DNA of 64,000 nucleotides from Nitrosospira multiformis (GCA_017306155.1 JAFKJB010000015.1:48746-112745); one strand, 5' to 3'; counted from the stretch's first letter, positions 17,670 to 28,251 are shown. Notes: generated from the letters alone by a model not told the origin. Made by a program: numbers and translations.

Positions 17670-20228
17670 ATGTCGAAAGGTACCTTGTTTACCATCGCTG
17701 TCACCCCGAAAATACCACCCCGGCTGGCACGTCTCGAAGATCTTGCCAACGATCTGTGGTACAGCTGGGATCGAGCCACGCGCTCGCTGTTCTCACGTCT
17801 CGATCCGGTCCTGTGGGGAGCCGTCGGACATAATCCGAAAGCTTTCCTCAAGCGTGTGGATGAAACGCTGCTGCTCAAGGCAGCCGAAGATCAGGTTTTC
17901 CTGGCCAATTACAACAGCATAGTGTCCGCTTATGATTATTATCATTCGGAGACGTTGTGGAATGGCATTAATACGAGCTTGAACCCGGGCGACAAGATCG
18001 CCTACTTCTGTTTCGAATTCGGTTTTCATGAGAGCTTCCCGATTTATTCGGGAGGACTTGGCATTCTAGCGGGTGATCACTGCAAGGCAGCCAGCGACTT
18101 GCGCCTGCCATTGATCGGCATCGGCTTGCTCTACCGTCAGGGATATTTTTTCCAGACGATCGATAACCAGGGAACCCAGCAAGTCATTTACACTGACTCG
18201 GATTTTTCGGATTTGCCTGTTGCGCCGGTCCTGCGGCAGGATGGATCTGAAGTACGGATAGAAGTGGAATTATTGCAACGGCGGGTGGCGGTAAAGGTCT
18301 GGCGGGCAAAAATAGGACATGTAAGCCTGTATCTGCTGGACACGGACCTGCCTGAAAATTCGGCAGCCGATCGCGACATCACGCATCAGCTCTATGGGGG
18401 CGACAGAGTGATGCGCATCGAGCAGGAAATCATGCTTGGTGTGGGCGGGATCCGCGCACTGCGGGAAATGGGCATCGAGCCGACGATATGGCACATCAAC
18501 GAAGGTCACGCCGCTTTCATGATGCTGGAGCGCATTCGCGGCCATGTGCAGCAAGGCCTGGATTTTTCCGCAGCACTCGAACTCGTAGCTGCAAGTACTG
18601 TATTTACAACCCATACGGCAGTGCCCGCCGGACATGATCATTTCAGTAATGACTTGATCAGCACCTATTTTGAGCCGTTCTATCGCGATCTCCATATTAC
18701 TCGTGAAGACTTTATCGCGCTTGGCCGTGTCCCGGGCAGTGACGATTTCAACATGACCGATCTCGCCATCCGCGCCTCGCGCCATCAGAATGGCGTAAGC
18801 AAGATCCACGGGAACGTGTCTGCGCGCATCTGTAAGGAGGCGTGGCCACAGATCGAGCCGGAAGAGAATCCGATATCGTACATCACGAACGGAGTGCATG
18901 TTCCCACGTTTCTCGCACAGGAATGGGCCGATCTGTTCGATCGCTACCTGGGATATGAGTGGCGCAATAACATGTGCGATACGGAATACTGGTCACGCAT
19001 CGACACCATTCCTGACCATCTGTTCTGGAGTGTCCGCCAGACTCTGAAATCACAAATGTTCTATGGCATACGCGCGCGCCTCACCACGCAGAATACCCGC
19101 AATCATGGTTCTGAAGCACATCTTGACCGGCTTCTGCGCTTCACCGACCCCATCAATCCGAACATTCTGACACTTGGCTTTGGTCGGCGCTTTGCCACTT
19201 ATAAACGTGCGACCCTGCTATTCGAGGATCTCGAATGGCTGCGCAGAATCATGCTCCACCAGGAACGACCGGTGATGATCGTCTTTGCCGGAAAAGCGCA
19301 TCCTGCCGATGTACCTGGACAGAATCTGATCCGGAGAGTGAGTGAAGTTGCACGAATGCCCGAATTCGAAGGTCAGATTCTGCTGGTCGAAGACTATGAT
19401 CTCCGCCTTGCCCGCCGTCTGGTGGCCGGTGTGGACGTATGGATCAACAGTCCCGTGTATCCGTTGGAGGCGAGCGGAACCTCGGGCATGAAGGCAGGCA
19501 TCAACGGAACAATCAACTTGAGCGTCCTCGATGGGTGGTGGGGAGAAGGCTATGACGGAAAGAATGGCTGGGCTATCAAACCGGGGCCCGAGAATATGGA
19601 TGCGGTGCGTCGTGACAAGGAGGAAAGCAAGGATTTTTATGAAACACTGCAGGACCATGTAGCTCCCCTTTACTATAACCGCGATAAGCTGGGCTATTCT
19701 TCGGGCTGGGTAAAGATGGCCAAGAACTCGATGAAGTCACTGCTGCCGCGTTATAACGCCACCCGCATGGTGACCGAATACACTACGAAGTTTTACCTGC
19801 CGGCAAAGAAGCAGGGTGCGGTTTATGCGGCGGATGACTTCAGCAATGCAAAAAAAATAGCGGCCTGGAAGGCGTTCGTAAGAAAAGCGTGGCCCGGCGT
19901 GGGAATCCGGCGTCTGGCTACCCCCTCTGGCCAGATCAGTTTCGGCGAGGCAGTGGATTTTCGTGTCGCAGTGAAGCTGAACGGGTTACATCCGGAGGAT
20001 GTAGTGGTCGAATTGCTGATCTGTCGTCGATTGAAAAAGACTACGCTATGCTCGTTCAGGCATGTCCGCTTCGAGTTCAGCGGTATCGAGGAGGAATCAG
20101 CCGAGCACCTGTTCGTACTGGATCATACGCCCGACTTGTGCGGCAAGCTGGACTACTATATCCGGGTTTATCCGTATCATGCCTTGCTGACCCATCCATT
20201 CGAAATGGGCATGATGGTGTGGCTGTAG
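17670..20228 (+). CDS. glgP: alpha-glucan (glycogen) phosphorylase, short type
   Basis: An 852-residue PLP enzyme that releases glucose-1-phosphate from glycogen or maltodextrin ends. The N-terminal ~110 residues form the DUF3417 domain (LEDLANDLWYSWDRATRSLF) found only in the short phosphorylase class. The PLP-lysine region is in LEASGTSGMKAGINGTINLS, and phosphate-site residues lie in GFGRRFATYKRA. ATG at 17670 follows CAGGAGGG. It faces glgA across 72 bases. It provides the breakdown arm of the glycogen cluster. Confidence 0.94.
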   Translation: MSKGTLFTIAVTPKIPPRLARLEDLANDLWYSWDRATRSLFSRLDPVLWGAVGHNPKAFLKRVDETLLLKAAEDQVFLANYNSIVSAYDYYHSETLWNGINTSLNPGDKIAYFCFEFGFHESFPIYSGGLGILAGDHCKAASDLRLPLIGIGLLYRQGYFFQTIDNQGTQQVIYTDSDFSDLPVAPVLRQDGSEVRIEVELLQRRVAVKVWRAKIGHVSLYLLDTDLPENSAADRDITHQLYGGDRVMRIEQEIMLGVGGIRALREMGIEPTIWHINEGHAAFMMLERIRGHVQQGLDFSAALELVAASTVFTTHTAVPAGHDHFSNDLISTYFEPFYRDLHITREDFIALGRVPGSDDFNMTDLAIRASRHQNGVSKIHGNVSARICKEAWPQIEPEENPISYITNGVHVPTFLAQEWADLFDRYLGYEWRNNMCDTEYWSRIDTIPDHLFWSVRQTLKSQMFYGIRARLTTQNTRNHGSEAHLDRLLRFTDPINPNILTLGFGRRFATYKRATLLFEDLEWLRRIMLHQERPVMIVFAGKAHPADVPGQNLIRRVSEVARMPEFEGQILLVEDYDLRLARRLVAGVDVWINSPVYPLEASGTSGMKAGINGTINLSVLDGWWGEGYDGKNGWAIKPGPENMDAVRRDKEESKDFYETLQDHVAPLYYNRDKLGYSSGWVKMAKNSMKSLLPRYNATRMVTEYTTKFYLPAKKQGAVYAADDFSNAKKIAAWKAFVRKAWPGVGIRRLATPSGQISFGEAVDFRVAVKLNGLHPEDVVVELLICRRLKKTTLCSFRHVRFEFSGIEEESAEHLFVLDHTPDLCGKLDYYIRVYPYHALLTHPFEMGMMVWL

Positions 20229-20300
20229 GTTTCCTCCCTCTGTCTTTGTCTTCTCTACCTGCCTCTGTTCGTCGTGCGGACATGGCGCCTGCATTGGCGC

Positions 20301-21791
20301 CTACCGTTTCTGGCTGAGCAGCGACAGGTAGATTTTCCGATAGTCGACCGCGCTGGCACGCCAGCTGAAATCCTTTGCCATACCGTTTCGCATCAAACGG
20401 CGCCACACCGGTTTGTCCCGATACGCCGCAACAGTCCTCTCCAATGTGCCCAGAAAGGCCTCGGGCGTCAATTCATGAAATACGAAACCCGTAGCGGTTC
20501 CATCAGCCAGGCTCTCCGGCGTGCAGTCAACGACGGTATCGAGCAGGCCGCCTGTCCCATGGACGAGGGGGGGAGTGCCGTAGCATTGGCTGTACATCTG
20601 GTTCAGGCCGCAGGGTTCGAACCTCGATGGCATCAGGAAGCTGTCAGCCCCCGCCTCTATCAGATGCGCCAGTTTTTCGTCAAAACCGACGCGTACCGCT
20701 ATTTTTCCCGGATGATTTCTTGCCATGCGCATCAATTCCTGCTCCAGCGCCGCTTCGCCATTTCCCAAAATAACGAGTTGCCCCGGCATGTCAATCAGTT
20801 GTGTGACGATCCGTAAAAGCAGATCATAGCCTTTCTGATAAGTGAGGCGGCTCACCGCGCCAAACAGCGGAATATCAGCATCGACGGTAAGTCCCAGTTG
20901 CTGTTGCAGCACGGTCTTGTTGATGGCTTTACCGGACGGATCATCCATTGAATAGTTGTGCTCGAGATGGGGATCATTGACGGGATCCCACTCATCGGAG
21001 ATGCCGTTCACGATGCCCGTGATGCGTTCGTGCCGCCGCGAGAGCAATCCTTCCATGCCAAAACCGAGAGGTGGCACCTGAATCTCCCTCGCATAGGTAG
21101 GGCTTACAGTGACGATATGGTCACAATAGTAGAGCCCGGCCTTGAGGAAGGACATGCCGCCATAATATTCGACCCCTTCGGCCTGAAAGCTGGTCTGAGG
21201 CAATCCCAGCTGAGATACAGTCTCGGGGGAAAATACTCCCTGAAAAGCGAGGTTATGAATCACCATCAGAGATGCTGCCTTCGTTCCCTTATGGAAATGG
21301 AGATAGGCAGGTACCAGGCCGCTTTGCCAGTCATTGCAATGAACAACGTCTGGATGCCAGTCCAGAGGGCTGGCATCGCTTGCCAGAATGGCGCCGATTT
21401 TTGAGAGAAGGCCAAAGCGTAGCGCATTATCGGGCCAGTTGTGTCCCTGGGCATCGGTATAGGGGCCTCCGTCACGCCAGTAGAGTTCCGGGCAATCAAT
21501 AATGAACAAGGGAACATTACCAGAGGTGCTAAATGGCAGTTTTGCCGACAGCAGCGTTGCTGCCGGAAATGATGCCTGGGCGGCAAATTCCGCTATCTTC
21601 TGCTTGTTTTTCAATCCGTTGAGCACCTGAGGATAGCCCGGGACAAGTATGCGCATGTCTGCTCCAAGCGCGCTCAAGGCTGTGGGCAAGGCAGCGCTCA
21701 CCTCACCCAGTCCTCCGGTTTTGTTAAGAGGGTGAATCTCGGGCGTGATGAACAGAACATCGAGGTGCGGGTGTGACCGTGCAGGAGTCAT
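20301..21791 (-). CDS. glgA: glycogen synthase (ADP-glucose)
   Basis: A 496-residue GT5 glycosyltransferase that extends alpha-1,4-glucan chains from ADP-glucose. It shows the ADP-glucose binding motif HPLNKTGGLGEVSAALP near the N-terminus, HCNDWQSGLVPAYL, and the C-terminal catalytic block MPSRFEPCGLNQMYSQCYGTPP. The start follows GGAAGAA. It lies 156 bases downstream of glgB on the same strand, so the two are probably co-transcribed. Confidence 0.95.
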   Translation of the reverse strand: MTPARSHPHLDVLFITPEIHPLNKTGGLGEVSAALPTALSALGADMRILVPGYPQVLNGLKNKQKIAEFAAQASFPAATLLSAKLPFSTSGNVPLFIIDCPELYWRDGGPYTDAQGHNWPDNALRFGLLSKIGAILASDASPLDWHPDVVHCNDWQSGLVPAYLHFHKGTKAASLMVIHNLAFQGVFSPETVSQLGLPQTSFQAEGVEYYGGMSFLKAGLYYCDHIVTVSPTYAREIQVPPLGFGMEGLLSRRHERITGIVNGISDEWDPVNDPHLEHNYSMDDPSGKAINKTVLQQQLGLTVDADIPLFGAVSRLTYQKGYDLLLRIVTQLIDMPGQLVILGNGEAALEQELMRMARNHPGKIAVRVGFDEKLAHLIEAGADSFLMPSRFEPCGLNQMYSQCYGTPPLVHGTGGLLDTVVDCTPESLADGTATGFVFHELTPEAFLGTLERTVAAYRDKPVWRRLMRNGMAKDFSWRASAVDYRKIYLSLLSQKR

Positions 21792-21947
21792 GAGTTCTTC
21801 CGTTTATTGTTCATGTCATACAGGGGTTGGAATTAACCTGAGCGGGGCATAGGCATGCTACGCGGCATCGCAGCCGACGTAGGCTATTGATTATCGCCCC
21901 AGCATTATTGCGGTTACGGACTTATTCGGGAGATCGACCTGCCTCCC

Positions 21948-24179
21948 TTATCCGTCGGTGCTGGTTGCAGGCAGATCAGTATGAACGAAAATGAGCCCGG
22001 CAAGCGGGGGCAGGGTGATGACGATTGAATCCGTCCGTCCCATGGATGGCTGGCCGGTTGTCTGGATACTTCCCGTGTTACCGAGATCGCTGCCTCCATA
22101 GTAACGAGAGTCGCTGTTGAAGATTTCCCGATAGCTCCCCGCTGCGGGCACGCCGATGCGGTAACGGCTGCGCGGCACCGGCGTAAAATTGAGTACCACC
22201 AGAGCAAACGAACCGTTCCGTGCAAAACGCAGATAACTGATCACGGAGTTGTCCGCATCGTGACAATCCACCCACGAAAAGCCGTCCGGCTCAAAATCAC
22301 GTTGATGCAGTGCATCAACGGTACTGTATAGTTGGTTGAGGTCACGCACTGCCATCTTTACTCCATGATGCCAGCTCTCGCTCAACTGATACCAGTCGAG
22401 TTCGCGCGATGCATTCCACTCCCGCCCCTGGGCAAATTCATTTCCCATGAAATTGAGCTTTTTCCCGGGATATGTCATCTGGTAGGTAAACAGCAGGCGC
22501 AGATTGGCGAATTGTTGCCATGCATCTCCCGGCATCTTGCCCAGGAGCGAGCCTTTGCCGTGAACGACTTCATCATGGGAGAACGGCAGCACGAAATTTT
22601 CGCTGTATGCGTACAACTGGCCGAATGTCAACTGGTCGTGATGGAAACGCCGGTGGACCGGGTCATGGCACATATACACCAGCGTGTCGTTCATCCAGCC
22701 CATATTCCACTTCATGGAAAAACCCAGTCCCCCGAGGTAAGTGGGACGGGATACGCCCGGCCACGCAGTGGATTCCTCCGCAAGCGTCAGTGCGCCCGGG
22801 AATTCCTGATGCACCATGATATTCAGTTCACGCAGAAAATCGATGGCTTCCAGGTTCTCCCTGCCACCATATCTGTTCGGCAGCCATTCGCCCGGACGTC
22901 GGGAATAGTCGAGATAGAGCATGGAGGCGACAGCATCGACGCGCAGCCCGTCAAGATGAAACTCGGATAGCCAGTAGTGGGCGCTGGAAAGGAGAAATGA
23001 TTTCACCTCATTGCGCCCGTAGTTGAAAATGTGCGTCCCCCAGTCCTGATGCAGGCCCATGCGGGGATCCTCATGCTCATACAGCGCGCTGCCATCGAAC
23101 CGGGCAAGGGCGAAAGCATCCTGCGGAAAGTGCGCGGGAACCCAGTCCAGGATTACGCCGATCCCCTCCTGATGACAGGCGTCGATGAAAAATTTCAGAT
23201 CGTCCGACGTGCCATAACGGCTGGTGGCGGCAAAATAACCCGTCGTCTGATAACCCCAGGATTCATCCAGGGGATGTTCTGAAATGGGAAGCAACTCGAT
23301 ATGCGTATACCTCATTTCCCGCACATGCGGGATCAGATGACCGGCAAGCTCCCGGTATGAATAGAAACTTCCATTAGCGTGCCGTTTCCATGATCCGGCA
23401 TGAACTTCATAAATATTGAGCGGGGTGCTGAGCCAGTCCCATTCTGCGCGCTGCGTCATCCACCGCGCGTCATTCCATGCCATCTTGCTGTCGAGCGGGG
23501 TACGCGCAGCAGTGCCGGGACGTATTTCATAATGGCGGGCATAAGGGTCCGTTTTAAGAAGAATCGCGCCGGTATCACGATTCCGGATTTCATATTTATA
23601 AAATGAATCTGTCGGCACACCGGGGATGAACAGTTCCCATACTCCACTCTGACCATGGGGAGTCATGGGGTGGGTACGCCCATCCCAATGGTTAAAGCTT
23701 CCCACCACACTGACGCGTTCTGCATTCGGCGCCCAGACGGAAAAACGAACTCCGGCGATCCCTTCCACTTCCAGCAGATGAGAGCCGAGCATCCCGTAAG
23801 CCTGATGCAAGCGGCCTTCGTTGAACAGATACAGGTCATGTTCCGAAACTTGCGGAGGGAACGCATAGGCGTCATAAGTATCGTACACGCGTGCTGGCGC
23901 TTCGAAGGAAGCCGCTTCGATGCGCAGCCGATAAGGCCGGGGCGGCGGCATAAGTCCCCACCATTCAAAAACTCCGGCAGGGTGGGCTCTTGTCATGCTT
24001 TCGAAACCGCTCCCTGTATCAATCGAGAGGCTTGCAGCATAAGGATGGAAGGCGCGCACGACCCAATGCTCATGTTCCGCATGGGCGCCAAGGAAACTGA
24101 AAGGATCGTGCAGACGCCCGGCCAGCAGGGCATGCAGCCGGGGGTCTCGTTTGATGGAGGATGTAAGATGCGGTCGCAT
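21948..24179 (-). CDS. glgB: 1,4-alpha-glucan branching enzyme
   Basis: A 743-residue GH13 enzyme that introduces alpha-1,6 branches in glycogen. The order is an N-terminal GlgB domain ([16 protein letters not shown]), a CBM48 domain ([20 protein letters not shown]), the catalytic barrel with nucleophile Asp in [12 protein letters not shown], Glu in [14 protein letters not shown] and Asp in [14 protein letters not shown], and a C-terminal beta domain. The frame extends to 24224, but [19 protein letters not shown] at 24179 is the more natural start. No good ribosome-binding site is seen at either. It pairs with glgA. Confidence 0.95.
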   Translation of the reverse strand: MRPHLTSSIKRDPRLHALLAGRLHDPFSFLGAHAEHEHWVVRAFHPYAASLSIDTGSGFESMTRAHPAGVFEWWGLMPPPRPYRLRIEAASFEAPARVYDTYDAYAFPPQVSEHDLYLFNEGRLHQAYGMLGSHLLEVEGIAGVRFSVWAPNAERVSVVGSFNHWDGRTHPMTPHGQSGVWELFIPGVPTDSFYKYEIRNRDTGAILLKTDPYARHYEIRPGTAARTPLDSKMAWNDARWMTQRAEWDWLSTPLNIYEVHAGSWKRHANGSFYSYRELAGHLIPHVREMRYTHIELLPISEHPLDESWGYQTTGYFAATSRYGTSDDLKFFIDACHQEGIGVILDWVPAHFPQDAFALARFDGSALYEHEDPRMGLHQDWGTHIFNYGRNEVKSFLLSSAHYWLSEFHLDGLRVDAVASMLYLDYSRRPGEWLPNRYGGRENLEAIDFLRELNIMVHQEFPGALTLAEESTAWPGVSRPTYLGGLGFSMKWNMGWMNDTLVYMCHDPVHRRFHHDQLTFGQLYAYSENFVLPFSHDEVVHGKGSLLGKMPGDAWQQFANLRLLFTYQMTYPGKKLNFMGNEFAQGREWNASRELDWYQLSESWHHGVKMAVRDLNQLYSTVDALHQRDFEPDGFSWVDCHDADNSVISYLRFARNGSFALVVLNFTPVPRSRYRIGVPAAGSYREIFNSDSRYYGGSDLGNTGSIQTTGQPSMGRTDSIVITLPPLAGLIFVHTDLPATSTDG

Positions 24180-24211
24180 GCGTCGATTATAACGTGTGAA
24201 AGGCTGGGATA

Positions 24212-24570
24212 GCGATCGCGGCAACTGCGCACGAGCAGGATCGATTACGCGGCTGGCGCGAGATTTTTACCAGGAAACTGCGGGAGCAGGGCGTGGATGT
24301 GGAAACAACGCCGCGGTTCACGCGGGGCGTTCCCAGGAAAGCTGAATGCAGCATTGTCTGCCCTACGGCCAGGAGCAGAGAGTGTATATACAAGCTCGCG
24401 CCCAGTCATGATGCATTGGAGCGGTTCTTGCGTTGCTGGCGCCCTGTTTCGTTGCCCCCCTCCCACATGGGCACAGTATGTTCCGGGGCGTGCAGGAGTT
24501 TCCCAAACCGGGGCTGCGTCAGCTCGGCAATTGCCGGCTCGCGGATTTCGGCGAGAGTCATCTCTTTTTA
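24212..24570 (+). pseudogene. possible relic of a mobilisation relaxase
   Basis: The 343-base gap upstream of glgB has no intact gene. On the plus strand, the frame through 24233-24330 reads [13 protein letters not shown] and then KLREQGVDVETTPRFTRGVP. From memory this resembles the segment after the catalytic domain of MobA/TraI-type relaxases, where residues like LREQGV and TPR-ARG are common. The frame soon turns into cysteine-rich sequence without family likeness and has no start or ribosome-binding site. It is offered as a decayed fragment. The rest of the gap shows nothing else. Confidence 0.25.
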
Positions 24571-24792
24571 ATGATCAGTACATAGGTAGGAGAGAACATT
24601 GTCGTCCTGCTCCAGCATTTCTTCCAGGTGTGCCGCGTTCTCTTCTTTTACGTCGATAAACGCCAGATCATGCTTACCGTTGTAGTGGTGGACCGCATCT
24701 CGCCACGAACCGTCGCATGCAAGGGCGAGTGCGTTGACTGCAAACGACCCTTTGTTGGCGAAGATGATTTTGTAGCTTCTGGTTGTTGCCAC
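24568..24792 (-). CDS. conserved-looking small protein of unknown function (74 aa)
   Basis: GTG start at 24792 behind GAGGAGAAATAAG, a good ribosome-binding site. The product begins MATTRSYKIIFANKGSFAVN and continues ALALACDGSWRDAVHHYNGK. It has no membrane helix or signal peptide, and its alternating pattern suggests a small alpha/beta fold with an acidic helix (KEENAAHLEEMLEQDD). I do not recognise the family. It is divergent from glgC and sits between glgC and glgB, so a link to glycogen control is possible but only by position. Confidence 0.6.
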   Translation of the reverse strand: MATTRSYKIIFANKGSFAVNALALACDGSWRDAVHHYNGKHDLAFIDVKEENAAHLEEMLEQDDNVLSYLCTDH

Positions 24793-25101
24793 CTTATTTC
24801 TCCTCTTGATTTGGCTTGTTAATCGAGTGCTGCATGATTCACATTACACAGGAACATTGTTCCTGTTCCCAAGGGGAAAAAGGAAAAGAGGGATATTTCG
24901 CTATTTTAGCCCGTTCCGCAGTGATTTTGGCAACCGCAGGCTTGGACGGGCGGCGGGCCCTAAGAGGAGCAAGTGGGGAAGAAACAGTCCGGCGCAAACA
25001 AGGCGTCGGCGCTTCCTTCAATTTAGCTGCAGAAAACTGCTGTAACTGCAATAATATAGCGGTCAAAGAATCGTCCATGCGACAATTCAAGGGAGGTCTG
25101 A
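24793..25101. promoter_or_regulatory. divergent control region between the 74-aa gene and glgC, with a 19-base palindrome
   Basis: A 309-base gap. At 24848-24866 lies ACAGGAACATTGTTCCTGT, a perfect palindrome with nine-base arms around one T, a good candidate for a dimeric repressor or activator site. A possible -10 element (TAATAT) lies near 25052. glgC has the ribosome-binding site AAGGGAGGT. No gene is seen inside. Confidence 0.45.
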
Positions 25102-26379
25102 ATGAAATTGCCGGCTGACTTGCGCTCTTACAGCCAGATCACACGAAATTCGATAGCAATGATCCTGGCTGGCGGCCGGGGCACCCGCCTGCGGCAGCTG
25201 ACCGACTGGCGGGCGAAACCCGCGGTTCCTTTTGGCGGAAAGTTCCGCATCATCGACTTTCCTCTTTCGAATTGCGTGAATTCCGGTATTCGCCGCATTG
25301 GTGTTGCAACGCAATACAAGGCTCAAAGCCTGATCAGCCATATCCAGCAAGGATGGGGATTTCTTGACGGACGGTTTCAGGAATTCATCGAACTGTTGCC
25401 GGCACAGCAGAGGACCGAAGAAAGCTGGTACCAGGGAACAGCGGATGCCGTATACCAGAATATCGACATCCTGCGGAGTCATAATCCGGACTACGTACTG
25501 ATCCTCGGGGGCGATCACGTCTACAAGATGGATTATGCCAAATTGCTGGCCGATCACATTGCGAAATCCGCCGACATGACCATTGCCTGTATCGATCTTC
25601 CTCTGGAGGAGGCGAGCGCTTTCGGAGTCATGAGTGTAATCAAGGACGGAAGGGTGGCAGGTTTCAACGAAAAACCTTCAGTTCCCACAGCGGTTCCGGG
25701 CCGTCCGGGCTATGCGCTTGTCAGCATGGGAATATACGTTTTCAACGCTGAATTTCTTTTCGATCAGCTGATACGTGATCACGACGATCCGAACTCGTCG
25801 CATGATTTCGGCAAGGATCTGATCCCGCATCTTGTTCCGCGGAGCCGTGTGTTCACCCATCGCTTCTCGGACAGTTGCGTGAACATGGTTTCTGGCGTAC
25901 CGTACTGGCGCGACGTGGGCACGGTCGATGCGTATTGGGAGGCCAATCTCGATCTGGTTCAGGTGACGCCCGATCTGAACCTGTATGATCAGGACTGGCC
26001 GATCTGGACGCATCAGGAGCAACTGCCTCCAGCCAAATTTGTCTTTGATAATGATGATCGACGGGGACAGGCGCTGGATTCCATGGTTTCCGGGGGTTGC
26101 ATTATCAGCGGAGCGACGGTGCGCCGTTCGCTGCTGTTTTCCAATGTGCAGGTGCGAAGCTACAGCAGTCTTGAAGACTCGGTGATACTGCCGAACGTGG
26201 ATGTAGGTCGAAACGCCCGGTTGAGGCGGGTAGTGGTCGACAAGAACTGCATCATTCCTCCTGGTCTGGAGGTGGGATTTGATCCGGTGGAAGACAGAAA
26301 GCGTTTTTATGTGACGGAAACGGGTGTTACGCTTGTCACTCCGGAAATGCTGGGGCAAAAGATACATTATGTAAGATAA
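25102..26379 (+). CDS. glgC: glucose-1-phosphate adenylyltransferase
   Basis: A 425-residue enzyme making ADP-glucose from glucose-1-phosphate and ATP, the committed step of bacterial glycogen synthesis. It has the nucleotidyltransferase signature MILAGGRGTRLRQLTDWRAK followed by PAVPFGGKFRIIDFPLSNCV, the substrate site in VSMGIYVFNAEFL and YWRDVGTVDAYWE, and a C-terminal left-handed beta-helix. Family members are allosterically controlled. The ribosome-binding site AAGGGAGGT is strong. The GH57 gene follows 49 bases later. Confidence 0.96.
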   Translation: MKLPADLRSYSQITRNSIAMILAGGRGTRLRQLTDWRAKPAVPFGGKFRIIDFPLSNCVNSGIRRIGVATQYKAQSLISHIQQGWGFLDGRFQEFIELLPAQQRTEESWYQGTADAVYQNIDILRSHNPDYVLILGGDHVYKMDYAKLLADHIAKSADMTIACIDLPLEEASAFGVMSVIKDGRVAGFNEKPSVPTAVPGRPGYALVSMGIYVFNAEFLFDQLIRDHDDPNSSHDFGKDLIPHLVPRSRVFTHRFSDSCVNMVSGVPYWRDVGTVDAYWEANLDLVQVTPDLNLYDQDWPIWTHQEQLPPAKFVFDNDDRRGQALDSMVSGGCIISGATVRRSLLFSNVQVRSYSSLEDSVILPNVDVGRNARLRRVVVDKNCIIPPGLEVGFDPVEDRKRFYVTETGVTLVTPEMLGQKIHYVR

Positions 26380-26428
26380 TAGGAATGGATCGGATCTGGA
26401 TAAGGTTGATTAAACAGGTGTACGAGAT

Positions 26429-28129
26429 ATGCAACCAGTACAATTAGTCTTGTTGTGGCACATGCATCAGCCGGATTATCGCAATTACGAGACCGGCGAA
26501 TTCATGCTTCCATGGGTATACCTGCACGCGATCAAGGATTACAGCGATATGGTCGCTCACCTTGAGGCCCATCCCCGTGTGAAGGCGGTGGTCAATTTCG
26601 TGCCAGTATTGCTGGATCAGCTTGAGGACTATGTTGCCCAGTTTGCTTCCGGAGAGATCCGGGATCCGCTGTTGCGATTGCTGGCCGCTCCCAGTCTGGA
26701 TGATGTTTCCCAGGAAGACCGGCTGCGTGCCTTCGACAGCTGCTTTCGCAGCAATCATCTGACCATGATGCAGCCGTATCCGGCGTACAAACGTCTGTAC
26801 GACACCCATGAAATGTTGAGGGAATACGGGGACGGGGAACTGGCCTATCTTTCCGGGCAGTATCTTGCGGATCTGCTGGTCTGGTATCACCTCGCCTGGA
26901 CGGGTGAAAGCGTGCGGCGAAGCAGTGAGGTAGTGATCCAGTTGATGACGCAGGCGAAGGGTTTCAGTTATGCAGACCGGGTGCAGTTGCTCGGTGTGAT
27001 TGGAGAGGTTGTGCAGGGCTTGATTCCTCGTTATCGCAAGCTGGCGGAGTCAGGGCAGATCGAACTTTCCACCACACCGCATTACCATCCGCTCGCACCC
27101 TTGCTGATCGATTTTTCATCCGCTCGCGAGAGCGTGCCAGCTTCGGCTCTGCCGTCCGAACCGGCTTATCCGGGAGGGCGAAGCCGTGTCGCATCCCAGC
27201 TGGTTTCCGCCATTGAAAGCCATGCCGCCCGCTTTGGCGCAAGACCCGAGGGGGTATGGCCTGCGGAAGGAGCCATATCAGCACCGCTCCTCGAGATATT
27301 GGGTGAAAAAGGTTGCAAGTGGTCTGCCAGTGGCGAAGGGGTGCTGGCAAACAGTCTGCATCACTCCTATCCGGGCGAGCCTCTGCCGGAGAGGAGTCGC
27401 TTTCTTTACCGGCCCTATCGGGTTGACGGAAAAGCAGGCGATGTCATGTGCTTCTTCCGGGACGAGAAACTGTCGGACATGATCGGTTTCGAGTATGCCA
27501 AGTGGTTTGGACGGGACGCTGCCGAACATCTGGTGCGATCTCTGGAGGAGATCGGACATGGCGCATTGCCGGGAGAGGAACCGGTCGTGAGCGTGATTCT
27601 CGACGGTGAGAATGCCTGGGAATACTATCCCTACAACGGATATTATTTTCTCAATGATCTGTATGAAATTCTTGAAAACCACTCTTCCATCCATTCCACG
27701 ACCTATCGCGACTATATCGCATCCGGAAAAGAGACAGAGGCAGCGCGTTTGCCGGTTCTGACCGCGGGTAGCTGGGTGTATGGAACCTTCTCCACCTGGA
27801 TCGGGGATCGAGACAAGAACCGTGCGTGGGATCTGTTGAGCGCCGCCAAGCAGAGCTATGATCTTGTCATGCAAAGCGGGCGCCTGACTCCTGACGAAAG
27901 AGAGAAAGCGGAGCGGCAGCTCGCATCCTGCGAAAGTTCCGACTGGTTCTGGTGGCTGGGTGATTACAATCCGCCTTATGCGGTATCGAGCTTCGACCAG
28001 TTATTCCGTGACAATCTTGCCAATCTTTATATCCTGCTGAAACTGCCTGTACCCATCTCTATCACTGAGCCCATCAGCCACGGGGGAGGAGTGCATGAGA
28101 CGAGTGGTGCAATGCGGCGGGCCTCCTAA
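26429..28129 (+). CDS. GH57-family glycoside hydrolase (alpha-amylase/amylopullulanase-like or branching type)
   Basis: A 566-residue protein of glycoside hydrolase family 57. Motif 1 is LWHMHQPDYR at the N-terminus. The nucleophile Glu is in GVWPAEGAISAPLLEILGE, and the acid/base Asp is in VSVILDGENAWEYYPYNG. There is no signal peptide, so it acts in the cytoplasm on glycogen or maltodextrins. It sits 49 bases after glgC and is probably in its operon. Whether it hydrolyses, debranches or branches cannot be told from the motifs alone. Confidence 0.88.
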   Translation: MQPVQLVLLWHMHQPDYRNYETGEFMLPWVYLHAIKDYSDMVAHLEAHPRVKAVVNFVPVLLDQLEDYVAQFASGEIRDPLLRLLAAPSLDDVSQEDRLRAFDSCFRSNHLTMMQPYPAYKRLYDTHEMLREYGDGELAYLSGQYLADLLVWYHLAWTGESVRRSSEVVIQLMTQAKGFSYADRVQLLGVIGEVVQGLIPRYRKLAESGQIELSTTPHYHPLAPLLIDFSSARESVPASALPSEPAYPGGRSRVASQLVSAIESHAARFGARPEGVWPAEGAISAPLLEILGEKGCKWSASGEGVLANSLHHSYPGEPLPERSRFLYRPYRVDGKAGDVMCFFRDEKLSDMIGFEYAKWFGRDAAEHLVRSLEEIGHGALPGEEPVVSVILDGENAWEYYPYNGYYFLNDLYEILENHSSIHSTTYRDYIASGKETEAARLPVLTAGSWVYGTFSTWIGDRDKNRAWDLLSAAKQSYDLVMQSGRLTPDEREKAERQLASCESSDWFWWLGDYNPPYAVSSFDQLFRDNLANLYILLKLPVPISITEPISHGGGVHETSGAMRRAS

Positions 28130-28251
28130 GTCCTGCTTTTATTCCTTGTTTCTATTCCTGCTGTAAGGCAAAGTGGGGGAAGCCATATATCCGTAGCCAC
28201 TTGGACAAAAATCGCTCCAACCTATTTGCGCTCATCCACTTGATCGAACCG

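Noticed and set aside
20285-20302. GGCGCC...GGCGCC inverted repeat at the glgP-glgA junction as terminator
   Set aside because: The stem is only six bases, without T-run, and it overlaps the end of glgA.
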